64,000 bases of DNA from Clostridia bacterium (GCA_017504795.1 JAFVQM010000030.1:1-64000); one strand, 5' to 3'; counted from the stretch's first letter, positions 27,013 to 35,838 are shown. Numbers and translations are program-made. The notes: a model not told the origin generated them from the sequence alone.

Positions 27013-27756
27013 TTATAAAACGGTAACGTCTGCCGATATAAAACTTAAAATTTTGTTTTCAACTTTTACTAAAATGGCTAAATTATCACTTGCCCCCGCA
27101 ACTACGCCAAGGTATTCTTTACCCCCAGATACAACCTTAACGGCTCTATCTAAAAGGTAAAAATTATCTTTATAATAAGGGATAAAATCTCTTTTTAGTA
27201 TTGAACTTTCAACCCCGTCAAACTCGTTCAAAAACTCGGCTATAAGGCGGTTTTTATCTATTTTATAACCTAACTCTTCTTCGATTGAAGTGGGCGTATT
27301 TAAGTTAAACTTAGGAAAGTTTTGCCTATCACAATTTATTCCAACACCAACTATAACGTAGCCTATACTATCACTTAAAATTTTAGTTTCAGTGAGAATA
27401 CCCGCCACTTTTTTACCGCTAAGATAAATATCGTTTACCCACTTAATTTTCGGTTTTAACCCCGTAACCTTTTCAATCGCCTTAGATAAGGCAACCGCAG
27501 TAAAAGGCGTTATAAAAGATAAATCGCTAAGCGGTAAAGTGGGCTTAAATTTCAAACTTAGATAGATACCGCCGTTTGGCGAGTAAAAAGACCTATTGTT
27601 AGTTCCCCTACCGCCCGTTTGAGATTTGGCAACAACAACGTCAAACTCGCTATCTTTAATCGTATCGTTAGTTGAAAATACTTCTTCAAAAACAGCAACT
27701 TTTCTTGGAACTTTTAAGTGTTTTAATATTAAAGTTTCACTAATTTCATTTACCAT
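27013..27756 (-). CDS. birA: Biotin--[acetyl-CoA-carboxylase] ligase
   Basis: 247 residues. Attaches biotin to carboxylase carrier proteins through biotinyl-AMP. The biotin-loop motif GGRGTNNR is at 48-55 and the catalytic block is KWVNDIYLSGKKVAGIL. There is no N-terminal winged helix, so it is a class I enzyme that cannot act as the bio-operon repressor. TGTTATAAT (extended -10) lies 6 nt before the ATG with no Shine-Dalgarno, suggesting a leaderless mRNA. Confidence 0.92.
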   Translation of the reverse strand: MVNEISETLILKHLKVPRKVAVFEEVFSTNDTIKDSEFDVVVAKSQTGGRGTNNRSFYSPNGGIYLSLKFKPTLPLSDLSFITPFTAVALSKAIEKVTGLKPKIKWVNDIYLSGKKVAGILTETKILSDSIGYVIVGVGINCDRQNFPKFNLNTPTSIEEELGYKIDKNRLIAEFLNEFDGVESSILKRDFIPYYKDNFYLLDRAVKVVSGGKEYLGVVAGASDNLAILVKVENKILSFISADVTVL

Positions 27757-27762
27757 AGTTTT

Positions 27763-27768
27763 ATTATA
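27763..27768 (-). promoter_or_regulatory. Extended -10 box for leaderless birA
   Basis: TATAAT preceded by TGT (extended -10). The -35 is weak (AAGACA). The birA ATG starts 6 nt downstream. Confidence 0.45.
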
Positions 27769-27770
27769 AC

Positions 27771-27798
27771 AAAAAGCAAGACGTTTGTCTTGCTTTTT
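27771..27798 (-). terminator. Terminator between glyS and birA
   Basis: AAAAAGCAAGAC / GTCTTGCTTTTT with a 4-nt loop; T run on the minus strand. Confidence 0.85.
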
Positions 27799-27871
27799 CG
27801 TTTTATTTTTTTATTTAGTTAATTCTAATAAACGTTATAAGGCGTTAGTTGCAAGTTCGTTAAATAGCGAC

Positions 27872-29269
27872 TTATAATCTAATTTTTGATTCAATATAAG
27901 ATTTAAGTTCGCTAATAGGAAGTCTAACTTGTTCCATAGTATCTCTATCGCGAACGGTAACACACCCGTCAACTTCACTATCAAAGTCGTAAGTTATGCA
28001 GAACGGCGTACCGATTTCGTCTTCACGGCGGTAGCGCTTGCCGATAGAACCAGCCTCGTCGTAATCGACCATAAAGTATTTAGAGAGTTCGTCGTATACT
28101 TCCATAGCCTTTTCGCTAAGTTTTTTGCTAAGCGGTAAAACTGCTGCCTTAAACGGTGCAAGGCAAGGATGCAATCTAAGAACCGTTCTTATGTCGTTTT
28201 CGCCAACTTCTTCTTCGTCGTAAGCGCCTGATAAAACTGCTAAAACGCATCTTTCAACACCGAGTGACGGCTCTACTACGTAAGGAACGTATCTTTCGTT
28301 GGTTTCAGCGTCAAAGTAAGATAAATCTTTCTTTGAAACGTTTTGGTGTTGAGTAAGGTCGTAATCGGTTCTATCCGCTACGCCCCAAAGTTCGCCCCAA
28401 CCAAAGGGGAACAAATACTCAAAGTCAGTAGTTGCTTTGGAGTAGAAACAAAGTTCTTCGGGCGAGTGGTCGCGAAGTCTTAAATGTTCTTCTTTCAAGC
28501 CGATATCGAGTAGCCATTGACGGCAGAACGAACGCCAGTAGTTAAACCATTCAAGGTCAGTACCCGGCTTACAGAAGAATTCAAGTTCCATTTGTTCAAA
28601 CTCTCTAACTCTGAAAATAAAGTTACCGGGGGTAATTTCGTTTCTAAACGACTTACCTATTTGAGCGATACCGAAAGGCACCTTTCTTCTTGCCGAACGC
28701 TGAACGTTTACGAAGTTAGTAAATATACCTTGTGCCGTTTCAGGGCGGAGATATACGGTGTTTTTACTGTCTTCCGTAACGCCTTGGAAGGTCTTGAACA
28801 TTAAGTTAAATTGCCTAATGTCGGTAAAGTTGTGCTTACCGCAAGTGGGACAGGGAATATTATGCTCTTCGATAAAAGCCTTCATTTCTTCGTGAGAAAA
28901 CGCGTCAATCCCCTTTTCTAAGGTGTAGTTGTTTTCTTGCACCCAGTCTTCAATAAGTTTATCCGCTCTAAATCTTTCGTGACACTCTTTACAATCCATC
29001 AACGGGTCGGAAAAGCCTGCTAAGTGACCTGACGCCACCCACGTTTGCGGGTTCATAAGTATAGCCGCGTCAAGCCCAACGTTTAATTTGTTTTCTTGAA
29101 CGAATCTTTGCCACCAAGCCTTTTTAACGTTGTTTTTAAGTTCAACGCCTAACGGACCGTAGTCCCAAGTATTAGCAAGACCGCCGTAAATTTCGCTACC
29201 GGGGAAGATATAACCCCTAGTTTTGCAAAGATTTACGAGTTTTTCCATAGTAACTGCTCTTTTTTCCAC
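27872..29269 (-). CDS. glyS: Glycyl-tRNA synthetase (dimeric, class II)
   Basis: 465 residues from GTG at 29269 (GAGGTG 6 nt upstream). This is the single-chain alpha2 GlyRS, not the bacterial alpha2beta2 form. Start [21 protein letters not shown], motif around [13 protein letters not shown], a zinc-like insertion with CxxC pairs (CKECHERF and CPTCGKHN), motif 2 [11 protein letters not shown], motif 3 near EPSLGVERC. The C-terminal anticodon-binding domain is from about 365. Length is typical. Confidence 0.96.
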   Translation of the reverse strand: MEKRAVTMEKLVNLCKTRGYIFPGSEIYGGLANTWDYGPLGVELKNNVKKAWWQRFVQENKLNVGLDAAILMNPQTWVASGHLAGFSDPLMDCKECHERFRADKLIEDWVQENNYTLEKGIDAFSHEEMKAFIEEHNIPCPTCGKHNFTDIRQFNLMFKTFQGVTEDSKNTVYLRPETAQGIFTNFVNVQRSARRKVPFGIAQIGKSFRNEITPGNFIFRVREFEQMELEFFCKPGTDLEWFNYWRSFCRQWLLDIGLKEEHLRLRDHSPEELCFYSKATTDFEYLFPFGWGELWGVADRTDYDLTQHQNVSKKDLSYFDAETNERYVPYVVEPSLGVERCVLAVLSGAYDEEEVGENDIRTVLRLHPCLAPFKAAVLPLSKKLSEKAMEVYDELSKYFMVDYDEAGSIGKRYRREDEIGTPFCITYDFDSEVDGCVTVRDRDTMEQVRLPISELKSYIESKIRL

Positions 29270-29375
29270 GATAACACCTCGTTTTTGTTTTTTAATATTT
29301 TATTAAAAATAACGCTTAATGTCAAGTAATTTCAATATACGCGTACATAAAATAAATATATACCTAAATATTTTA

Positions 29376-29404
29376 TTGATATTTATAAAAATTTGTGTTA
29401 AAAT
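29376..29404 (+). promoter_or_regulatory. Promoter of glnS
   Basis: TTGATA (29376-29381), 17-bp spacer, TAAAAT (29399-29404). Predicted 5' UTR is about 25 nt. Confidence 0.6.
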
Positions 29405-29435
29405 AAATTAAAATCATTATCTTACGGGGCTTTTT

Positions 29436-31070
29436 ATGGAAAATTTTACCGAAAGCAAGAATTTTATAGAAGATATCATTAACGAAGAACTTGAAAAAGG
29501 CGTTGTAAACACCGTTCATACACGTTTTCCGCCCGAACCTAACGGTTACCTTCACATAGGCCACGCAAAAAGTTTATGCTTAAACTTTGGCACGGCTAAA
29601 AAGTATAGTGGCGTTTGTAACCTTTTCTTTGACGATACTAACCCTTCAAAAGAAAAAACCGAGTACGTTGACGCTATTAAGGAAGATATTAAGTGGCTTG
29701 GCTTTGAGTGGTTTGAGATGCATTACGCGTCCGATTACTTTGACGTTATTTACGAACTTGCCGTAAAACTTATTAAAGACGGTAAGGCTTACGTTTGCGA
29801 CCTTTCGGCAGAAGAAATTAAAAACACTCGCGGTACTTTAACCGAGCCCGGTGTTGAAAGTCCTTACCGCAAACGCTCTATCGAAGAAAACTTAAAACTC
29901 TTTGAAGAGATGAAAAACGGCGTTTACAAGGACGGGGAAAAGGTTCTTCGCGCTAAGATTGATATGGCGTCGCCAAACATCAACATGCGTGACCCGGTTA
30001 TTTATAGAGTTCTTCGCGCAACTCATCACAGAACGGGTGACAAGTGGTGCATTTACCCTATGTACGACTACGCACACCCGATTTGCGACAGTATGCAAGG
30101 AGTAACCCACTCGCTTTGCACCTTAGAGTTTGAAGACCACCGCCCGCTTTATAACTGGACGATTGAAAACACAGGCGTAGCACACAAGCCCCGCCAAATA
30201 GAGTTTGCAAGGCTTAATATTACAAATACCGTTATGAGCAAACGCTATCTTAAAAAACTCGTGGAAGACGGTGCAGTTGAAGGTTGGGACGATCCGCGTA
30301 TGCCTACCCTTACGGGGCTTAGAAACCGTGGCGTTCCTGCGGAAGCGCTTAAAAACTTCTGCGAAGAAATAGGCGTTTCAAAGGCAAACAGCGAAATTGA
30401 AGTTAGTTATTTCGAGCATTTTATTAGAGATTATCTTAACAAAAACGCCGAAAGGGCTATGGCGGTAGAAAACCCGCTTAAAGTTACCATTACTAACTAC
30501 GAAGGCGTTGAAGATACGGAGTTTGACGTTAATCCTAGCGACGAAAACTCGCCTAAGCGTAGCGTTGTGTTTGGAAAGACTTTATATATCGAGCAAGACG
30601 ATTTTTCGCTCAACCCCCCACCCAAGTATTTCAGGCTTAAAAAAGACGGATACGTTAGGCTTAAAAACGCATACATTATAAAGTGTGACGACGTTAAGTT
30701 AGACGATAACGGCAACCCCGTAGAACTCATTTGTTCGTATATCCCCGAAAGCCGTTCGGGAAACGACACTAGCGGAATTAAGTGCAAAGGCACTATCCAC
30801 TGGGTTAACGCAAGTTTAGCGGTTGACGTTGAACTTAGAAAGTACGAATATCTTCTTAACGACGCGGAGTATCAAGGTCAAGACTTTAACGAGCGTATGA
30901 ACTACGATAGCGTTCATAAATTTATCGGAAAAGCAGAGCCTTATATCGCACTTTCGAAAGACGGTACGCCTTTCCAACTTTTAAGAAAGGGTTACTATAA
31001 AAAAATGGTTAAGGGCGATAAAATCGTTCTTTCCGAAATCGTTTCAATGAAGGACAGTTTCAAAAAATAA
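29436..31070 (+). CDS. glnS: Glutaminyl-tRNA synthetase
   Basis: 544 residues, class I synthetase. HIGH signature at 40-43 (PPEPNGYLHIGHAKS), KMSKS-like VMSKRYLKK at about 268, GlnRS-specific FDDTNPSKEKTEY and the two C-terminal beta-barrels. GlnRS rather than GluRS is supported by the FPPEPNGYLHIGHAKS start and the overall length. Most Bacillota charge tRNA-Gln indirectly (GatCAB), so a direct GlnRS is notable, though some Clostridia have acquired it. The 3' end is 21 nt before the CvpA-like gene, so both are co-transcribed. Confidence 0.95.
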   Translation: MENFTESKNFIEDIINEELEKGVVNTVHTRFPPEPNGYLHIGHAKSLCLNFGTAKKYSGVCNLFFDDTNPSKEKTEYVDAIKEDIKWLGFEWFEMHYASDYFDVIYELAVKLIKDGKAYVCDLSAEEIKNTRGTLTEPGVESPYRKRSIEENLKLFEEMKNGVYKDGEKVLRAKIDMASPNINMRDPVIYRVLRATHHRTGDKWCIYPMYDYAHPICDSMQGVTHSLCTLEFEDHRPLYNWTIENTGVAHKPRQIEFARLNITNTVMSKRYLKKLVEDGAVEGWDDPRMPTLTGLRNRGVPAEALKNFCEEIGVSKANSEIEVSYFEHFIRDYLNKNAERAMAVENPLKVTITNYEGVEDTEFDVNPSDENSPKRSVVFGKTLYIEQDDFSLNPPPKYFRLKKDGYVRLKNAYIIKCDDVKLDDNGNPVELICSYIPESRSGNDTSGIKCKGTIHWVNASLAVDVELRKYEYLLNDAEYQGQDFNERMNYDSVHKFIGKAEPYIALSKDGTPFQLLRKGYYKKMVKGDKIVLSEIVSMKDSFKK

Positions 31071-31091
31071 TAAACTAAAAGGAATAGTGTT

Positions 31092-31703
31092 ATGTATTTT
31101 TTAGTTGATATTATAGCGGTAGCGTTTATAATTTTATTGTCGCTACTCGGCTTAAAACTTGGTTTTTACAAATCGCTTATTGACGTCGTTTTAGTCTTAG
31201 GCTTTTTCGCTGGTGCAGGTGTCGGTGCATTCTTTACCGTAACTATGGTTATCGAGCCATATCTAGGTTGGGTAACAGAACTTCAATCGGTGGTTTTAAC
31301 CATACTTGGCAACAGTAAAATTCCAGGCACGCAAGAATTTATAGTTACAGCGTCAGAATGGATAAGTATAGGGCTACTAACTTTCTTACTGTTTATCGTA
31401 TACTTAATAATTCTTAACTTCGTTAGAAAGTTAATAGGTAAACTCTTTGAATTTATAAACAAACTCGCTTTATTTGGGTTTATTGATAAACTTCTTGGCT
31501 TTGTTGTAAACTTAGCGGTATCGGTTGGCATTGTTTTACTTTTAACGTCACTCATCTACTGCCTTGCGCCTTACGGCATTTTGTCTTACTCGCACGAAGT
31601 GTTGCTATCAAGCGAAGTTTTAAGTTTGATTTACGAAACCAACCCGTTAAACGCTATATTAGAGCCGTTGTTTGCTCAAATACTATCGTTTTTACCCGTA
31701 TAA
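31092..31703 (+). CDS. CvpA-like membrane protein
   Basis: 203 residues with about four membrane helices (near 5-25, 28-52, 95-117 and 135-160). The CvpA-family layout begins VDIIAVAFIILLSLLGLKLGF and contains the LIGKLFEFINK...IDKLLGFVVNL block. CvpA relatives affect envelope homeostasis and colicin V export in enterics; the role in Clostridia is unknown. It has an AAAGGA ribosome site, follows glnS, and ends at a strong terminator. Confidence 0.75.
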   Translation: MYFLVDIIAVAFIILLSLLGLKLGFYKSLIDVVLVLGFFAGAGVGAFFTVTMVIEPYLGWVTELQSVVLTILGNSKIPGTQEFIVTASEWISIGLLTFLLFIVYLIILNFVRKLIGKLFEFINKLALFGFIDKLLGFVVNLAVSVGIVLLLTSLIYCLAPYGILSYSHEVLLSSEVLSLIYETNPLNAILEPLFAQILSFLPV

Positions 31704-31713
31704 AACTACAAAT

Positions 31714-31740
31714 AAAAACTCCGCGGTTGCGGAGTTTTTT
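31714..31740. terminator. Terminator after glnS-cvpA
   Basis: AAAAACTCCGC, loop GGTT, GCGGAGTTTTTT; T run on the plus strand. It also lies directly after the 35-aa minus-strand ORF. Confidence 0.85.
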
Positions 31741-31846
31741 AATGCTTAATAAATAAGTCGCTACACGAAATGTATACCGGCTGTTCGGGAATTTCCACCC
31801 TTTCTTTTACAAAAAACCAGTCGTAAATCTTATTAAATAATTTCAT
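31739..31846 (-). CDS. Small ORF (35 aa), hypothetical
   Basis: ATG at 31846 with GGGGGTG 6 nt upstream. The product begins MKLFNKIYDWFFVKERVEIP and ends LFIKH; it is basic-amphipathic with one Cys. It runs into the shared terminator hairpin. TATAAT-like boxes and a 9-bp palindrome lie upstream. No family is recognised. The good ribosome site and terminator argue for translation. Confidence 0.45.
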   Translation of the reverse strand: MKLFNKIYDWFFVKERVEIPEQPVYISCSDLFIKH

Positions 31847-31883
31847 ATCGCACCCCCTTGTACGGTGCTATTATATTAAGTTA

Positions 31884-31907
31884 AATATGACAACATACTG
31901 TCATATT
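31884..31907. promoter_or_regulatory. Operator-like palindrome upstream of the 35-aa ORF
   Basis: Inverted repeat AATATGACA, 6-nt spacer, TGTCATATT (9-bp perfect arms). It lies 38 nt upstream of the small ORF, near a TATAAT at about 31870-31875. Dyad shape suits a dimeric repressor. Confidence 0.4.
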
Positions 31908-31955
31908 ATAAAACTTTTTGTCGAAATTATTTAATTTTTTTGGTTACAACTTGTT

Positions 31956-32134
31956 TTAAGGGCTTAGTTACAAGTTGGGTTAAACAATAAACTTATGCTA
32001 AGCGATATTTTAAGACGTTAGAAACAAGCAAGACAAGGCTCGCCTAGACGGGTGGTTACAATAGACCTTTTTAGTCATTGTAGACACACGGCGACGGCAG
32101 AAACACAGTATTGCACCGTTTATAACGGATTAAA
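31956..32134. repeat. Structured repeat, copy A
   Basis: First of two direct copies. Each has a conserved 5' tag (TTAAGGGCTTAGTTnCAAGTT), a variable middle of about 30-40 nt, and a conserved 122-nt core (here 32007-32128). The core has two hairpins, TACAAT..ATTGTA with inner GAC/GTC, and CCGTT/AACGG. No ORF explains it. Confidence 0.75.
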
Positions 32135-32323
32135 TTAAGGGCTTAGTTGCAAGTTAGGCGAGGCGTTTGCTAATCTATTGCCTATTCCAACCCGCATTTT
32201 AAGACGTTAGAAACAAGCAAGACAAGGCTCGCCTAGACGGGTGGTTGCAATAGACCTTTTTGGTCATTGTAGACACACGGCGACGGCAGAAACACAGTAT
32301 TGCGCCGTTTATAACGGCTTAAA
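32135..32323. repeat. Structured repeat, copy B
   Basis: Second direct copy; core at 32196-32317, same 122-nt length as copy A and only three differences. Two of these fall in the first hairpin and one beside the second. With the adjacent flank change each hairpin stays paired or gains a pair (A.A in copy A becomes G-C here). An RNA gene or transcript leader is more likely than a protein gene. Confidence 0.75.
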
Positions 32324-32325
32324 AA

Positions 32326-32523
32326 TTATTTGGACTTGTAATATAAACGACAATGACAAAACCCTTCAAACTCAGGGTCGGCAACTTGGTCACGAAATTC
32401 TTTGCACATACAAACGTTGTCTTCGGTTTTTTGGATACGGCAGGGGCAATACCCGTCTTTTCTCTTTAATCCGTCACGTATGGCGGAAACGACTTTTTCG
32501 TCGGGGTTAAAAATAATTTTCAT
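32326..32523 (-). CDS. Ferredoxin-thioredoxin reductase catalytic-chain-like Fe-S protein
   Basis: 65 residues, AAGGAG ribosome site. Has the FTR catalytic motif set: CPC (26-28, GYCPCRIQ), CMCKEFRDQ (about 38-46) and CHC (GFCHCRLY). In FTR these Cys hold a 4Fe-4S cluster next to a redox disulfide that passes electrons from ferredoxin to thioredoxin. Short stand-alone versions occur in many anaerobes, where the partner is not fixed. All six Cys are present; no thioredoxin gene lies nearby. Confidence 0.85.
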   Translation of the reverse strand: MKIIFNPDEKVVSAIRDGLKRKDGYCPCRIQKTEDNVCMCKEFRDQVADPEFEGFCHCRLYYKSK

Positions 32524-32532
32524 ATTATCTCC

Positions 32533-32561
32533 TTGACTGATTTTTGTAACTATTATAAAAT
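32533..32561 (+). promoter_or_regulatory. Promoter for a leaderless mRNA
   Basis: TTGACT (32533-32538), 17-bp spacer, TAAAAT (32556-32561); the next gene's ATG is 6 nt downstream, with no Shine-Dalgarno. Confidence 0.6.
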
Positions 32562-32567
32562 ATAGAT

Positions 32568-33050
32568 ATGTCTAAAATCTTACTTAAAGTTTCAAGTGAA
32601 CTTGACTTTCAAACCTATAACGGCGATTACGACGGGGTTTATTTTTCAAACCCCAAAGAGTATATTTGTTTTCACGATAAAGGCGAAACGTTTATAGACC
32701 TTTGCGCCCTTTCGCCAAGTGACGGGCTTGAAGTTTCCCGCCGAGCGCCTAAAAATTCAACTTTTGTAGTTGACGACGTTATGAAGGCAATTTTTATAAA
32801 AAGCGTAAACCCTACCGCTAAAATCTCGTATTACCTTGACGGGTATAACGAAAACCTTATTCCTATTATAAAAGCGAACGGGTTTGACGTTACCGTTAAA
32901 TACACCGCACTAGCGCCCGAAAGGATAGATAAGTTTCACGATTTCGGTGCAAAAGTTAACGGAAAGGAACTCTCTCGACTTGACGAAGTTGGGGTTCTAA
33001 AATATTGGCAGGTTGACTATATTACGATTATTCCCCAAATCAAACCTTAA
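32568..33050 (+). CDS. Hypothetical protein (160 aa)
   Basis: No signal peptide or membrane segment. Alternating beta/alpha pattern with YYLDGYNENLIPIIKANGFDVTVKY and a C-terminal VGVLKYWQVDYITI, which faintly recalls the last strands of a TIM-barrel phosphodiesterase. Catalytic residues of that family are not seen, so I assign no function. It converges on the PPTase gene, overlapping its last 11 nt. Its promoter gives a leaderless transcript. Confidence 0.55.
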   Translation: MSKILLKVSSELDFQTYNGDYDGVYFSNPKEYICFHDKGETFIDLCALSPSDGLEVSRRAPKNSTFVVDDVMKAIFIKSVNPTAKISYYLDGYNENLIPIIKANGFDVTVKYTALAPERIDKFHDFGAKVNGKELSRLDEVGVLKYWQVDYITIIPQIKP

Positions 33051-33552
33051 TAAACTCGGCGTTTTCACCGTACACGGATAGGTAAAACGCCTTTTTTTCT
33101 ACCAAAATTTCCGTGGAAAAGCCTATAAACTCACTTTCAACGCCCCTTTTCAGCGCCGAATAATTTTTGGCTTTAATAACGCATTCGCGCTCCGTCCACT
33201 TTCTATAAAAGTCGGGCGGAGTTTTTACGCCTAAAAACTCAGCGGTGTTTTTGGGAACGGTTTGTTTAATAAGTTCGATATCGATAGCGGTTAAGGTGTT
33301 TTTAGAAAAACAAACTGCAACTACCCCGTTACTGTGTGATAGTGAAATAAACCCGTTATCAATAATCGGTTTTCCGCTTTTTTCAAACGAAACATCACCT
33401 AAATCTTCACCAAAAGTTTCTTGGTGTTTTTGAGCGAGTAAACCCCACGCCAAAGCGCTTTCTTGGGTTTTACAATGATTATTTATTTCCCCTTTCAAAA
33501 CGGGCGTAAAATCGCCTATTTTAGCGATTGAATAATACACCTTATTTGTCAT
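33040..33552 (-). CDS. 4'-phosphopantetheinyl transferase (Sfp/AcpS superfamily)
   Basis: 170 residues. Transfers 4'-phosphopantetheine from CoA to a carrier-protein Ser. Core motifs: SHSNGVVAV, the Mg2+ Asp/Glu pair in AIDIE (about 86-88), and FYRKWTERECVIKA (W..xE..xK, about 112-125). Shorter than Sfp (about 230), more like compact PPTases. AAGGA lies before the ATG, which overlaps the end of copA by 11 nt; the two share a transcript. No NRPS/PKS genes are nearby, so it may serve the fatty-acid carrier. Confidence 0.82.
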   Translation of the reverse strand: MTNKVYYSIAKIGDFTPVLKGEINNHCKTQESALAWGLLAQKHQETFGEDLGDVSFEKSGKPIIDNGFISLSHSNGVVAVCFSKNTLTAIDIELIKQTVPKNTAEFLGVKTPPDFYRKWTERECVIKAKNYSALKRGVESEFIGFSTEILVEKKAFYLSVYGENAEFIKV

Positions 33553-35737
33553 TTTTATATATCCTTAAAGCGTTGGTTACTACGAATATACTACTTAAAC
33601 TCATCGCGAGTGACGCTATCATCGGGTTTAACAAAATTCCTGCAAAATACAGTACACCCGCCGCAAGCGGAATACCTAAAACGTTGTAAATAAACGCCCA
33701 AAATAAGTTTTGCTTTATAATTTTGCCTGCTTTTTTACCCGTTTTAACGGCTTTTACCGCCGAGCGAAGGTCGTTTGACAAAAGTATAACGTCCGCGGAA
33801 CTTACGGCAATATCCGTGCCAGACGACATTGCCACAGAAACGTCTGCCACCGAAAGCGCTGGGCTATCGTTAACCCCGTCGCCTATAAACATAACCTTTC
33901 CGCGCTCTTTATACTTTTTAACTATTTCCGCCTTTTCTTCGGGAAGTACGCCACCGTAAACTTCGTCAGCGTCAACTTCATATTTTACGCGATTTGAAAC
34001 CTTTTCGTCGTCACCAGATAATATAACCGTTAAAATACCGTGGTTTTTCATATCGTTTACCGCTTCAAAAGACGTTTCCTTTATCATATCGTAAACTTCT
34101 AAAAAACCTATAACAACGCCGTTTTTAGCAACGAAAAGTACACTTTTACCGTCGCTAAGCGAACTATCTGCTAAAATTTTAAGTTCTTCTTTTATCGGGT
34201 AAAGTGCGGTAAAACTTTTATTTCCTATAACGTAAGCGTTGCCGTTAACCGTACCTTTTACACCCTTTCCAGTAACGGATAAATAGTCTTTAACTTCAAG
34301 GTCGCAAGGCATAGCGTACTCGCAAACGGCAGTCGCTAGCGGGTGTGAACTTAGTTTTTCAACGGCGGAAATTTCTTGAAGTTCTTCGCTCGACAAACCA
34401 ACCACTTTGCCAACTTTTATTTTACCTTGGGTAACGGTGCCCGTTTTATCCATTATTATAATAGACGTTTGACCTATTCTTTCAAGCACGTCCGCATTTT
34501 TGATTAAAGCGCCAAATGACGCGCACTTTCCGGTAGCCACCGTAACGGCAACGGGGGTTGCAAGCCCTAGCGCGCACGGGCATGATATAACTAAAACGGT
34601 TATCGCCCTTGAAAAAGCAAAGTCAAAAGGCTTTCCGATAATAAGCCAAACTATAAGCGTAACTATTGCAATTAACGTTACTATCGGAACGAATATTCCG
34701 CTAATTTTATCGGCTAGGCGTTGAACGGGCGCTTTTGACGATTCGGCACTCAAAACATAGTCGATAATCTTTGAAAACACCGTGTCTTCGCCAAGCGCGG
34801 TTACTTTCGCCGTCATATACCCGCTTTCACAAACGGTAGCCGTTTTGATTAGCGAGCCTATTTCTTTATAAACGGGCATACTCTCGCCGGTTAAAGCGGA
34901 CTCGCTCATATCCCCTTCACCAAAGATAACTACCGCGTCCGCCGGGGCGCTTAAACCTTGTTTTATAACTACGATATCGCCAAGTTTTAACTCGGAAACT
35001 TTTATAGTTAACTCAACGCCGTCACGAATTACGATAGCGTCGCTCGGCGCTAAACTTTTTAGTTTTTCTACCGCACTTTCAGTCTTTTTCTTTGAGCGTT
35101 CTTCAAGCATTTTCCCTACCGTAACTAGCGTAAGTATCATTGCCGAACTTTCAAAATAAAGGTTTTTAAGGTAGTGATTTACTAGCGCGCTATCGCCACT
35201 AGCCTTTCCTACGATTATCATAATAAAAGCTAAAATTCCAAACAAATAACTTGCGCCTGAGCCAAGTGCAACGAGCGTATCCATATTAGGGCTAAGGTGA
35301 ATAACCGCCTTATAGCCCCCTATAAAGAACTTTTTATTTATTATTATAACCGCGGTTGTCAGTAGTAGTTGTAAAAGCACGAACCACACCGCACCCCTTT
35401 CGCCTTTAAGAAAATCAAAGGTGGGTAGACCTATCATACCGCCCATTGAAAAGTACATTAAAATAACAAGTAGTATAACAGACGGTATTAGCCTTTTTCT
35501 TAAAACGGCGTTCCCGTCAGAAAGGTCGCTATCGCCAGCGTATTCTTTTGCCTTAAAGCCCGCGTCCTTTACCGCTTTTATAACGCTAGCATTTGAAAAC
35601 TCTCCCTCAACAACCATTAGTTTTTGAGTGAGTGAAACGGTAGCACTCGTTACGCCCTCAACCTTATTAACTGCGCGCTCTACTGCGCTTGAACACGCAG
35701 TGCACGACATTCCTAATACTGTAAATTTAACTTTCAT
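33542..35737 (-). CDS. copA: Copper-exporting P1B-type ATPase
   Basis: 731 residues. One N-terminal heavy-metal domain (GMSCTAC, 9-15), eight membrane helices, the Cu+ transport motif CPC at 386-388 (ISCPCALGLATP), phosphorylation site DKTGT (430-434), TGES, and the hinge GDGVNDSPAL. Pumps Cu+ (or Ag+) out of the cytosol. No CsoR or CopY gene is adjacent. The promoter lies so close that the ATG is about +3, nearly leaderless. It is followed by the PPTase gene. Confidence 0.94.
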   Translation of the reverse strand: MKVKFTVLGMSCTACSSAVERAVNKVEGVTSATVSLTQKLMVVEGEFSNASVIKAVKDAGFKAKEYAGDSDLSDGNAVLRKRLIPSVILLVILMYFSMGGMIGLPTFDFLKGERGAVWFVLLQLLLTTAVIIINKKFFIGGYKAVIHLSPNMDTLVALGSGASYLFGILAFIMIIVGKASGDSALVNHYLKNLYFESSAMILTLVTVGKMLEERSKKKTESAVEKLKSLAPSDAIVIRDGVELTIKVSELKLGDIVVIKQGLSAPADAVVIFGEGDMSESALTGESMPVYKEIGSLIKTATVCESGYMTAKVTALGEDTVFSKIIDYVLSAESSKAPVQRLADKISGIFVPIVTLIAIVTLIVWLIIGKPFDFAFSRAITVLVISCPCALGLATPVAVTVATGKCASFGALIKNADVLERIGQTSIIIMDKTGTVTQGKIKVGKVVGLSSEELQEISAVEKLSSHPLATAVCEYAMPCDLEVKDYLSVTGKGVKGTVNGNAYVIGNKSFTALYPIKEELKILADSSLSDGKSVLFVAKNGVVIGFLEVYDMIKETSFEAVNDMKNHGILTVILSGDDEKVSNRVKYEVDADEVYGGVLPEEKAEIVKKYKERGKVMFIGDGVNDSPALSVADVSVAMSSGTDIAVSSADVILLSNDLRSAVKAVKTGKKAGKIIKQNLFWAFIYNVLGIPLAAGVLYFAGILLNPMIASLAMSLSSIFVVTNALRIYKNDK

Positions 35738-35746
35738 AGTATATAT

Positions 35747-35775
35747 ATTTTACCACAACCGTTTTGCTTATGCAA
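35747..35775 (-). promoter_or_regulatory. Promoter of copA
   Basis: TTGCAT (35770-35775), 17-bp spacer, TAAAAT (35747-35752); 9 nt to the copA ATG. Confidence 0.5.
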
Positions 35776-35812
35776 TATTTTTTAAGCAATTGTTAGCCGT
35801 TGATAACAAAAC

Positions 35813-35836
35813 AAAATTCCGCCCAAGGCGGAATTT
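35813..35836 (-). terminator. Terminator after the SPFH-RHH operon
   Basis: AAAATTCCGCC / GGCGGAATTTT with a CAA loop, followed on the minus strand by an interrupted T tract, 3 nt past the ribbon-helix-helix gene. Confidence 0.75.
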
Positions 35837-35838
35837 TA

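Noticed and set aside
27841..27871. Third copy of the structured repeat after glyS
   Set aside because: Only GTTAGTTGCAAGTT is shared with the 5' tag; the core is absent, so it may be chance or a remnant.
29270..29375. T-box or glycine riboswitch before glyS
   Set aside because: The spacer is about 100 nt and shows no T-box sequence or terminator.
32241..32510. 89-aa plus-strand ORF over repeat copy B
   Set aside because: It runs through the repeat and antisense to the FTR-like gene, has no ribosome site, and the frame is not kept in copy A.
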